Source: an uncultured Bacteroidales bacterium
GTDB taxonomy: Bacteria; Bacteroidota; Bacteroidia; Bacteroidales; P3
Assembly (NCBI GenBank): GCA_937884485.1
Contig: CALGCG010000135.1
Coordinates: 1-36,060, forward strand
Direction: 5' to 3'
Length of the DNA stretch: 36,060 nt
Shown: piece by piece, positions 24,082 through 30,719 of the stretch
Position numbering within the stretch: the first letter of the stretch is position 1
Layout of the letters: each line of letters begins with the position of its first letter
Translations under genes and position numbers: made by a program
The notes under the pieces: generated by a model
Told to the model about the DNA's origin: nothing
Database searches by the model: none
The model's input: only the letters and a program-made list of their open reading frames with translations

Positions 24082-24124
24082 GTGGTTTCTTGCCTTTTTT
24101 CTTTGCTGCTGGTGTGCTCGGAGA

Positions 24125-25153
24125 CTACTGGTTGGCGTACTGTTGCACCTCGTCGTGGAAGAATTCCAACTGCACACCTGCCTGGCTGAAGAGCTCTTCG
24201 CTCTCGGCGCCGGCGTGGTATTTCCGTTCGCATACGACGCGCTTGATGCCGCAGTTGATGATGAGCATGGCGCAGGTGCGGCAGGGGGTCATGCGGCAGT
24301 AGAGGGTGGCGCCGTCGAGGGCTATGCCGCGGCGGGCGGCCTGGCAGATGGCGTTCTGTTCGGCATGCACGGTGCGCACGCAGTGGGTGGAGATGTGGCC
24401 GTCGGCGTCGATGGTCTGGCGGAAGAGGTGTCCCACCTCGTCGCAATGGGGCAGGCCGCTGGGGGAGCCCACGTAGCCGGTGACCAGCAACTGCCTGTCT
24501 TTCACTATCACACAGCCGCTGCGGCCGCGGTCGCAGGTGGCGCGTTTGGAGGCGGTGTTGGCCAGCTCCATGAAGTATTCGTCCCACGAGGGGCGGCGGT
24601 AGGTGATCTGGGCCAGCACCTGTTCCACCTGGGCGTTGAGCTGGTCGATGGTGCCGCCGTTGTCGAAACGGAAGTCGGCGTGCTCGATGCAGTATTTGAG
24701 GTTCTGCTTGTTGGGGTCGGCGTTGTCCATCTCGCGCTGCTCGTTGCTGAGGAAGGTATCGAAGTCTATGTGGTCGGTCTCGCTGCCGCGCAGCACGGCG
24801 CGGTCGTAGCGCACCCGTGGGTCGGCGTCGACGGCGAAGAGGTAGAAGCTGGGTTTGCCGCGCAGGGCCTCCACTTCACCGGGGGTGCGGATGCTCTCGA
24901 TGATGCAGTTGCACCCCGAGGCCGAGGCCTGCTGGTAGAGCTGCTCGACAATCCACGACGGCGTGTGCTGCGCCCGCAGGTCGTTGCCCACGAGGGTCAT
25001 CGTGTCGCGGTTCACTTCGAGGCCGCGGCGCTTGATTTCCTCCGTCAGGAAGGCGCGCACGCTGTAGTGCACGAAGCCGCGGTTCTTTACCAGATAGTCC
25101 ACTATGGTGCCTTTGCCCGCACCGAGGGTGCCTGTTATTCCGATGGTGATCAT
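24125..25153 (-). CDS. P-loop kinase / dCMP deaminase fusion (AvcD-like architecture)
   Basis: The start is set at MITIGITGTLGAGKGTIVDYL; the upstream extension to 25285 has no family features. The result is 342 residues. Residues 1-~180 are a nucleotide/dephospho-CoA-kinase-like P-loop domain with Walker A GTLGAGKGT (K14). Residues ~188-340 are a deoxycytidylate deaminase with zinc and catalytic motif HAE (263-265, in TVHAEQNAI) and PCRTC (290-294), plus C207, H236 and H258, which may bind a structural zinc. An ordinary dCMP deaminase has about 150 residues and no kinase part. The order kinase-deaminase is that of AvcD/dCTP-deaminase anti-phage proteins, though those are longer. A housekeeping dUMP-supply role is the main alternative. 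The gene stands alone with its own terminator. Confidence 0.85.
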   Translation of the reverse strand: MITIGITGTLGAGKGTIVDYLVKNRGFVHYSVRAFLTEEIKRRGLEVNRDTMTLVGNDLRAQHTPSWIVEQLYQQASASGCNCIIESIRTPGEVEALRGKPSFYLFAVDADPRVRYDRAVLRGSETDHIDFDTFLSNEQREMDNADPNKQNLKYCIEHADFRFDNGGTIDQLNAQVEQVLAQITYRRPSWDEYFMELANTASKRATCDRGRSGCVIVKDRQLLVTGYVGSPSGLPHCDEVGHLFRQTIDADGHISTHCVRTVHAEQNAICQAARRGIALDGATLYCRMTPCRTCAMLIINCGIKRVVCERKYHAGAESEELFSQAGVQLEFFHDEVQQYANQ

Positions 25154-25343
25154 AGTCTTGGTTTTTCGTGTGTAACGCCGTTTTGCCGAAAATATTGTGT
25201 GCCACATTGCAATAAGCCCTCTTTTTGTCCGGCGGCGGGTTTTGCATTCTTCTCCATTTATGTTCAAAAGGTAAGGTGTGCGCAATAAAACGGCGGCACT
25301 TCGCGTTTGTCGGGGGAATGTTTAAATGATAAAGGGAAACGAT

Positions 25344-26030
25344 ATGAGCGAAGTCAAGCAGTCGTTGCGCATACAGACCTCTTTCCTCAACGGGATGGAG
25401 AAGAAAGCCTTGGTGTGGCTTGCCGGGCGGCAACCGCAGTGGGTCACCTCCGACATGCTCACGGTGGTGGGTGTCATCGGTGCGTTCCTCACTGGTCTGG
25501 GGTTCGCCCTCACGCACTACGGCATCGGCTGGCTGTGGCTGAGCTCGGCGGGACTGGCGCTCAACTGGTACGGCGACTCGCTCGACGGCACCCTGGCGCG
25601 TGTGCGCAACCGCCAGCGGCCCCTCTACGGCTACTACCTCGACCACACGGTGGACTGCGTCAACGAGGCCTTCATGTTTGTCGGTGCCGGACTGTCGCCG
25701 CTGGTGGATTTGAACCTCGCCCTCGCGGTGTTCATTTTGTATCTTTTCCTGACCGTCAATGTCAGTATCAACGCCCACCTCAAGAGCGAGTTCCGGCTGA
25801 CGTATGCCAAGCTTGGACCCACCGAGTTCCGGCTGATTATCATCTTGCTCAATACGCTGCTCATCCTCTTCCCCGGCCTGCTGGAGTTCTCGGCGGAGCT
25901 TTGCGGCCATCCCTTCTCCACCCTCGACATTGTGGCCCTGGTACTGATTGTCATGCTGTCCCTTATCTATCTGTTCACGGTATTGGCCGACGTGCGCCAC
26001 TATGCTTCCATCGACCCGCCCAAGAAGTAG
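25344..26030 (+). CDS. CDP-alcohol phosphatidyltransferase family membrane protein
   Basis: Of two possible starts (25326 and 25344) the second, MSEVKQSLRIQTSF, is preferred; it gives 228 residues. The complete family motif is visible: YGDSLDGTLARVRNRQRPLY, then GYYLDHTVD, fitting D-x2-D-G-x2-A-R-x8-G-x3-D-x3-D. About five to six membrane segments follow the usual pattern. Enzymes of this fold join a CDP-linked lipid to an alcohol such as glycerol-3-phosphate, inositol phosphate or serine. The alcohol cannot be read from the motif. The AraC gene starts 38 bases downstream on the same strand. Confidence 0.9.
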   Translation: MSEVKQSLRIQTSFLNGMEKKALVWLAGRQPQWVTSDMLTVVGVIGAFLTGLGFALTHYGIGWLWLSSAGLALNWYGDSLDGTLARVRNRQRPLYGYYLDHTVDCVNEAFMFVGAGLSPLVDLNLALAVFILYLFLTVNVSINAHLKSEFRLTYAKLGPTEFRLIIILLNTLLILFPGLLEFSAELCGHPFSTLDIVALVLIVMLSLIYLFTVLADVRHYASIDPPKK

Positions 26031-26068
26031 TCATACAATTTTCTCCCCTTTTTGGCGTTATTCTTTGC

Positions 26069-26920
26069 ATGACTATCATTGATGAAACTAATTTCACTGC
26101 TTTTGGCACCGAAGTCAGCCGCGGGCGGCTGGTCTTGGGCGACCGTCTGCCTGAATTGCCTGCCCGTGTCGACCTGGTTGCCGTTGTCTGGTGCCACGAG
26201 GGCGAGGCCTCGGTACTCTTGAACAATCAGCGGCGCCTGTTTGCTGCTGGCGACCTGCTGTTCATCACACCCTCCAGCCTCCTCGCCGAGGCCGACCTTG
26301 CGCGTTGCCGTGTGTCGGTTGTCTTCGTCTCGCGTGCCGAGCTCTATCGTGCCACGTTGCACCATCGTGCGGCCGATCTGCTGCAGAGGCTCCGCACGGT
26401 TCCTGTGACGCACCTCTCGCCTGAGGGGCAGTGCATTGCCGAATCGTTCCTGCAGCTGACGCAGATACTCCTTGCTGCAAGACAGAGATCCTACAGCCAG
26501 GAGGTGCTCTCCATGTTGGCCGACAGCTATGTGTATGAGATATTGAACCTTGTGGCCGACGGCATGGAGAACATGGGGCCGTGGAACGCGCTTTTTCTCT
26601 CCTTCATCGACATGGCCGAAAAGGGACGCGGGCACCTGCGCAACGTGGGCGACATGGCGCAGCAGCTGTGCGTCTCGCCCAAGTATCTGGCCCATGTGGT
26701 GAAGGAGAACAGCGGCATGACGCCCACCGAGTGGCTCGACATCTTCACCCTCCAGGCCATCGTCCACCAGTTGCGCTACACCAACCGTCCGCTCAAGGAG
26801 ATAGCCTCGGACATGGGCTTCCCCAACACGTCGTCCTTCGGTACCTACGTCCGCCACCACCTCGGTGTCGCTCCGGCGGCCTACCGCCGCCAGCACCGCA
26901 CCGTGGAGGTCAGTTCATAG
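26069..26920 (+). CDS. AraC-family transcriptional regulator
   Basis: The long open frame begins at 25307, but its first part is an out-of-frame shadow of the upstream gene; the real start is MTIIDETNFTAFG at 26069, giving 283 residues. The N-terminal half looks like a cupin-type effector domain (VVWCHEGEASVLLNNQRRLFAAGDLLFITPSS). The last ~100 residues hold two helix-turn-helix units: MAQQLCVSPKYLAHVVKENS with the family segment GMTPTEWL, and LKEIASDMGFPNTSSFGTYV ending HHLGVAPAAYRR. Effector and targets are unknown. Its stop codon lies one base from that of the convergent lipoprotein gene. Confidence 0.92.
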   Translation: MTIIDETNFTAFGTEVSRGRLVLGDRLPELPARVDLVAVVWCHEGEASVLLNNQRRLFAAGDLLFITPSSLLAEADLARCRVSVVFVSRAELYRATLHHRAADLLQRLRTVPVTHLSPEGQCIAESFLQLTQILLAARQRSYSQEVLSMLADSYVYEILNLVADGMENMGPWNALFLSFIDMAEKGRGHLRNVGDMAQQLCVSPKYLAHVVKENSGMTPTEWLDIFTLQAIVHQLRYTNRPLKEIASDMGFPNTSSFGTYVRHHLGVAPAAYRRQHRTVEVSS

Positions 26921-26921
26921 C

Positions 26922-27473
26922 TCAGTCCTCGCCGCAGAAGGCGGTGATGCTGGGGACGGTGTTGTAGGCGCATTTGTCCCATTCCAGGGTGCCGTTCTCG
27001 TATTCCACCTTGGCCCAGCCGTAGTGGATGGTGTCGCCCAGGCGGATGCGGAAGCCGACATAGAATTTCTCCGGCAGGTTGTCGGGCAGCATGGCGTCGC
27101 CCTGGCCGTCCCAGCGGCAGCCGGAATAGACCGAGGCGCCTTTGGCCATGGGCTCGATGATGTCCCACTGGTTCTCGGCGTTGGCGATGTTGTTGCCGTT
27201 CTCGCTCCACACGTAGCTGACATACTTGCGGTCGTCGCTGATGCGGAACTCCAGCTGTCCGTCCTTGTTGAAGTCGATGCCGTAGGCGTTGCTGACGGTG
27301 GTGCCGTCGTAGTTGATGTAGGTGCCGGTGCCGATGCGGCCTTTGGCCATGTCCTCCTCGTGGGTGGTGGCGCCGGAGACAGTGTCGGGGGCGTCGTCGT
27401 TGTCCTTGTCGCCGCAGGCTGCCATGGAGCCTATCAGCATTACGGCGACGAGTGTTCTCCAAATGTTCTTCAT
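26922..27473 (-). CDS. Small lipoprotein of unknown function
   Basis: From the ATG at 27473 (MKNIWRTLVAVMLIGSMAACGDKDND) the protein has 183 residues with lipobox MAAC and an acidic stretch after the Cys. The Asp/Asn after the Cys region resembles surface-lipoprotein export signals of Bacteroidetes. The mature part is beta-rich and contains DFNKDGQLEF, an EF-hand-like calcium-loop pattern, then YVGFRIRLGDTIHYGWAKVEYENGTLEW. I do not recognise the family. It follows purE by 7 bases on the same strand and may be co-transcribed, though no functional link to purine synthesis is evident. Confidence 0.8.
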   Translation of the reverse strand: MKNIWRTLVAVMLIGSMAACGDKDNDDAPDTVSGATTHEEDMAKGRIGTGTYINYDGTTVSNAYGIDFNKDGQLEFRISDDRKYVSYVWSENGNNIANAENQWDIIEPMAKGASVYSGCRWDGQGDAMLPDNLPEKFYVGFRIRLGDTIHYGWAKVEYENGTLEWDKCAYNTVPSITAFCGED

Positions 27474-27480
27474 GCCGGTT

Positions 27481-27987
27481 TTAGCATTTGAATTTGTATT
27501 CCAGTTTGGCAAGGTCCTCGTTGGCCTTGACTATTTTCTTTTTGAGGCCTGCCTTGTAGGCGACGAGCTTCTGCATCAGCGTGTCGTCGGCCAGGGCGAG
27601 CATCTGCATGGCCAGGATGGCGGCGTTCTGTGCGCCGTTGATGGCCACGGTGGCCACGGGGATTCCCGGAGGCATCTGCATGATGGCGAAGGTGGCGTCG
27701 AGGCCTTCGAGGCAGGAGCCTTTGATGGGCACGCCGATGACGGGCAGGGGCGTTTCGGCGGCGATGACGCCGGGCAGCGCGGCGGCCATGCCGGCACCGG
27801 CGATGATGACGCGGATGCCGCGGCCCTGGGCCTGGCGGGCAAAGTCGGAGACCTCCTGCGGGGTGCGGTGCGCCGAGAGGGCGTTGACCTCGAAGGGTAT
27901 CTCCATTTCTTCAAAGAACTGGCAGGCTTTCTCCATGACCGGCAGGTCGGAGGTGGAGCCCATGATGATGCTTACGATAGGTTTCAT
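27481..27987 (-). CDS. purE: N5-carboxyaminoimidazole ribonucleotide mutase
   Basis: This 168-residue protein is of normal length for class I PurE. It carries the signature GSTSDLPVMEKACQFFEE at the start, the active-site block SAHRTPQ, GAGMAAALPGVIA, and VIGVPIKG followed by the MPPGIPVATVAINGAQNAA segment. It interconverts N5-CAIR and CAIR in purine synthesis and normally works with PurK, which is not in the window. The gene lies 64 bases downstream of the propeller/YiiX-like gene on the same strand. The start is the ATG at 27987. Confidence 0.96.
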   Translation of the reverse strand: MKPIVSIIMGSTSDLPVMEKACQFFEEMEIPFEVNALSAHRTPQEVSDFARQAQGRGIRVIIAGAGMAAALPGVIAAETPLPVIGVPIKGSCLEGLDATFAIMQMPPGIPVATVAINGAQNAAILAMQMLALADDTLMQKLVAYKAGLKKKIVKANEDLAKLEYKFKC

Positions 27988-28051
27988 GTTCGGTATGTTT
28001 TGTTTGTTCGTGCACTAATAACGCGGCAAGGGTTTGTTTATTGTGCCATGC

Positions 28052-30430
28052 CTAAAGGACTTTGTGCAGCATGGGCGAGCGGCTGAGGGCGGTGGGGTTG
28101 GTGCCGGGGACGCCTTCGGGCACCGGCATGCCGAGTTTCTTGAAATGCTCTTGCCAGTACTGCGGCAGGTTCCCGTTCTTGTCGCGCCAGTTCATGGGCT
28201 TGGCCTCTATGAGGTGCTTGCCTTTGTCGCTGCAGTCGTTGAGGAAGACTTCGTAGACCAGCTCCGAGCAGTAGAGCGCGCCGTTGTCGGGCAGGAAGGC
28301 GTTGTCGTAGGGTTGGCCGATGAACGAGCGGGCGCGGGCAATGACAGAGTCGATGGAGAAGCAGCCGTACTTGAAACGGTAGACATCGGGGAAGTCGCTG
28401 CTGCCATACTTTGTTGTGAGCGGGCGGCGGCTGACGCCGTAGCGCTGCGTGGCATCGATGATCCACACGGTGTCGCGATATCCTAGGCTCTCCACCAGCG
28501 CCACGTGGGTGTACTTGCCCGTGCTGGCTTTGATGGCGTTGCCCATGGCGTCCTCCTCGCTGAAGAAGAGCAGGTCGCCCGGCCGCAGGTCGAAGAGGCT
28601 GCTGTTGCTGAGGAAGTCGCGCAGCATCATGCCTTCGGGCATCATGGGGCGCAGGGTCTGCCACAGGAGGGGCTGGTAGGTGACGAAGGCCACGTGGCTT
28701 CCCGCGAAACGCATGGGGAGCATCCAAGGGAAGTAGTCGCCGCACTCCTCGTAGCTGCTGCCGTATGCCTGCAAGGTGTCGCCCTTGCCGTTGATGAAGA
28801 GAATGTTATAGCCGGCGCCGCTAGTGCATCCGTAGGGCTCGTACAAGAGTGCTTTTTCCAGGTTCACGTCGCCTTCCTGAAGGCCGAAGTCGGCGGGGGT
28901 GGGGAAGAGGCTGTAGGCTTTGCCCAGCCGCATCAGGGCGCGCTCCAGCGTGTCGGCAGGGAAGTGGCGGGAAACCCAGCGATTGCTGTCTATGGTGTTC
29001 TTCGTCTCGCGCAGGCGGTCGCCGTCGCGGGTGTAGGCAATGGTGTGGTCTTCGTGGTGGAAGCATCCTGTGTGGTAGGTGGTTATCTGCACGCCCTGCA
29101 GGCCGCTTTCGAGGAAGCGGGTCATGGGTTGGCGGTAGGTGTAGGGTTCGTGGCGGCCTGCGGTGTCGACGCTGTAGTTCTTTTCGCCGCGCAGGATGAT
29201 GACGCGGTCCTCGCGGTCGGGGTCGGGGTGCATTGCGCTGATGCCAAGGGGTTTGGCTATGCGGTACCAGCCCTTCTCGTCCTTCAGGTAGACGCTGTTG
29301 TAGTCGTATCGCCATTGGTGTCCGCCGTGGGTGAAACCGCGATGTGGTGTGTATCCATAGGCCTCATACTCCTTTTCCATTTCGGCGAATGCCTCCTCCA
29401 GCGTCCGTTCCTCGGTGTAGAAGCCGCAGGTGTCCTTGCGGCCTGCGGTGTCGATGGCCACGATGCCCCACGCCGTCAGGCAGTAGGCGCGCCCTTGGTG
29501 GATGCCGGCAATCTGCATGGCTTGCAGATCGAAGGTCTTCCACCGCTGCGGGCTGAAGAAGACCGCCACGTGGCCCACGCTGTCGCGTGCCCAGAGGTGT
29601 CCGGCGGCGGTGTCCACCTCGAAGTCGGGCTGCAGGTTGAAGGGTGTGCGCTGCCAGTGCAGCTTTTCGCCCAGGGGGGTGATGAAACTCCAGTAGGCCT
29701 CGTGCACCAGCAGGTAGTTTTGCCGGAAAGTATTGGTTCGCTCCCTATCGGTCGCGTTCCACGTCCGCACGCGGTTCACCCAGTATTGGTCGTGCGGGTC
29801 GGTGACGGTGTAGAGTTTCTGGTCCAGCGGCGTGGCCCAGCGGCGCACGGTGCGCCAGTTGTCGGCGGTGGAGTAGATGCGGTTGCCGTGTCCGGCAATC
29901 CATCCGCTGTCGGCGCTGAGCATGTAGATGTCGTCGATGCCCTGCTTGCGTTCGAAGGCGGTATCGCGCAGGGCGGTGAAGGTGCGTCCGCTGTCGGCGC
30001 TGAAGAGCAGCAGGCCGTCCTGCGAGCCTGTCCACATCCGTCCGCCCTCTCCGCGCCATCCGGGGTGGAACCACTCTTGCCCCTTCAGGCTCTTGTAGGG
30101 GATGCGCTCCCATACTGTGTCGCCCGTCGAGGTGCGCAGCAGGTACTTCTTGAAGCCCATCGTCACGGCGGTGTTGCGGTCGAAGGGCACCACGCATTCC
30201 AGATGGATGTCGCTCCAGACGTCTTTCTTCTTCATCAGCGTGCGCCACGAGGTGCCGATGCTGTCGGCCTTGTAGACGTCGCCGCACATGGTGCAGATCC
30301 ATATGGAACCGTCGGGCGCCACCGAGGCGCTGCGTCCGCATTCCACCTCGAGGTCCACGCGCCGGTCGCGCTGCTGTCCCTGGGCAACGGTGGCCAGCAG
30401 AAGGGCGATAATCAGGATGGATTTTTTCAT
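28052..30430 (-). CDS. Secreted beta-propeller protein with C-terminal YiiX-like (permuted NlpC/P60) hydrolase domain
   Basis: Starting at MKKSILIIALLLATVAQGQQ the protein has 792 residues with a signal peptide. Residues ~20-330 contain propeller-like repeats of the BNR/Ycf48 kind (APDGSIWICTMCGDVYKAD, FSADSGRTFTAL, DSGWIAGHGNRIYSTADNW). The middle is unassigned. The last ~190 residues match YiiX-like circularly permuted NlpC/P60 enzymes: LRPGDLLFFSEED (about 610-625), the catalytic His in KYTHVALVES (about 640) and the Cys in ALYCSELVYEVF (about 720), in the permuted His-before-Cys order. Such enzymes cleave amide or ester bonds in peptides or lipids. The propeller probably supplies binding. 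The promoter is clear. I know no named family with this combination. Confidence 0.85.
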   Translation of the reverse strand: MKKSILIIALLLATVAQGQQRDRRVDLEVECGRSASVAPDGSIWICTMCGDVYKADSIGTSWRTLMKKKDVWSDIHLECVVPFDRNTAVTMGFKKYLLRTSTGDTVWERIPYKSLKGQEWFHPGWRGEGGRMWTGSQDGLLLFSADSGRTFTALRDTAFERKQGIDDIYMLSADSGWIAGHGNRIYSTADNWRTVRRWATPLDQKLYTVTDPHDQYWVNRVRTWNATDRERTNTFRQNYLLVHEAYWSFITPLGEKLHWQRTPFNLQPDFEVDTAAGHLWARDSVGHVAVFFSPQRWKTFDLQAMQIAGIHQGRAYCLTAWGIVAIDTAGRKDTCGFYTEERTLEEAFAEMEKEYEAYGYTPHRGFTHGGHQWRYDYNSVYLKDEKGWYRIAKPLGISAMHPDPDREDRVIILRGEKNYSVDTAGRHEPYTYRQPMTRFLESGLQGVQITTYHTGCFHHEDHTIAYTRDGDRLRETKNTIDSNRWVSRHFPADTLERALMRLGKAYSLFPTPADFGLQEGDVNLEKALLYEPYGCTSGAGYNILFINGKGDTLQAYGSSYEECGDYFPWMLPMRFAGSHVAFVTYQPLLWQTLRPMMPEGMMLRDFLSNSSLFDLRPGDLLFFSEEDAMGNAIKASTGKYTHVALVESLGYRDTVWIIDATQRYGVSRRPLTTKYGSSDFPDVYRFKYGCFSIDSVIARARSFIGQPYDNAFLPDNGALYCSELVYEVFLNDCSDKGKHLIEAKPMNWRDKNGNLPQYWQEHFKKLGMPVPEGVPGTNPTALSRSPMLHKVL

Positions 30431-30454
30431 AAAAGTGCACTTTTTTTCGAAATG

Positions 30455-30486
30455 CAAATTTACGCAAAAAAATCCATCCTGCCAAA
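30455..30486 (-). promoter_or_regulatory. Promoter of the propeller/YiiX-like gene
   Basis: On the minus strand TTTG (30486-30483) is followed after 20 bases by TAAATTTG (30462-30455), a full Bacteroidetes -33/-7 pair. Transcription should start near 30449, giving a leader of about 18 bases. Confidence 0.8.
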
Positions 30487-30560
30487 TTCGGAACGAAAAC
30501 CAGTGATTTTTTATCGAATAACAGATAGAAAACCATGAGAAAACTGAGAAATGCTAACTA

Positions 30561-30649
30561 CCTGACAACCACCTAACAAGTCCCTACCAACTCCCTACCA
30601 ACTCCCACCGCAGTGGGAGATGGTAGAGTGGTGGCAGGGTGGGAGGGGG
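30561..30649. repeat. 11-bp phased array (CCTACCAACTC family) between divergent genes
   Basis: Four inverted-type units (30561-30571, 30572-30582, 30583-30593, 30594-30604; the last two both CCTACCAACTC) face three direct-type units (30617-30627 GAGATGGTAGA, 30628-30638 GTGGTGGCAGG, 30639-30649 GTGGGAGGGGG) around CCACCGCAGTGGG. The unit phase is exact on each side. The array lies between two divergent promoters. Confidence 0.9.
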
Positions 30650-30699
30650 GTGAAGATGCGGTTTTGGAATTAAAAATTTTTCATGTGAAACATTTTGTG

Positions 30700-30707
30700 T
30701 ATTTTTG
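30700..30707 (+). promoter_or_regulatory. Promoter -7 element of the ABC exporter gene
   Basis: TATTTTTG matches TAnnTTTG and is followed by GCAG, as in the regulator promoter at 14698. The predicted start is near 30713, only about 6 bases before the ATG at 30720 and about 33 before the in-frame ATG at 30747. Confidence 0.6.
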
Positions 30708-30719
30708 CAGCCGGAAATT

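Larger units (their letters stand above)
23597..24124. other. 528-base convergent intergenic region
   Basis: No credible gene is seen. It holds the adhesin terminator, the second copy of the 14-base motif, the most symmetrical 11-bp repeat array, about 170 bases without recognised features (23880-24050), and the terminator of the minus-strand kinase/deaminase gene. Confidence 0.7.

Noticed and set aside
26059..26067. Promoter for the AraC gene (TATTCTTTG)
   Set aside because: The spacing between TA and TTTG is three bases instead of two, and the predicted start would fall inside the coding sequence.
28505..30538. 677-codon plus-strand frame
   Set aside because: Antisense shadow of the propeller/YiiX-like gene with biased composition; the minus-strand gene has a signal peptide, a full promoter and catalytic motifs.
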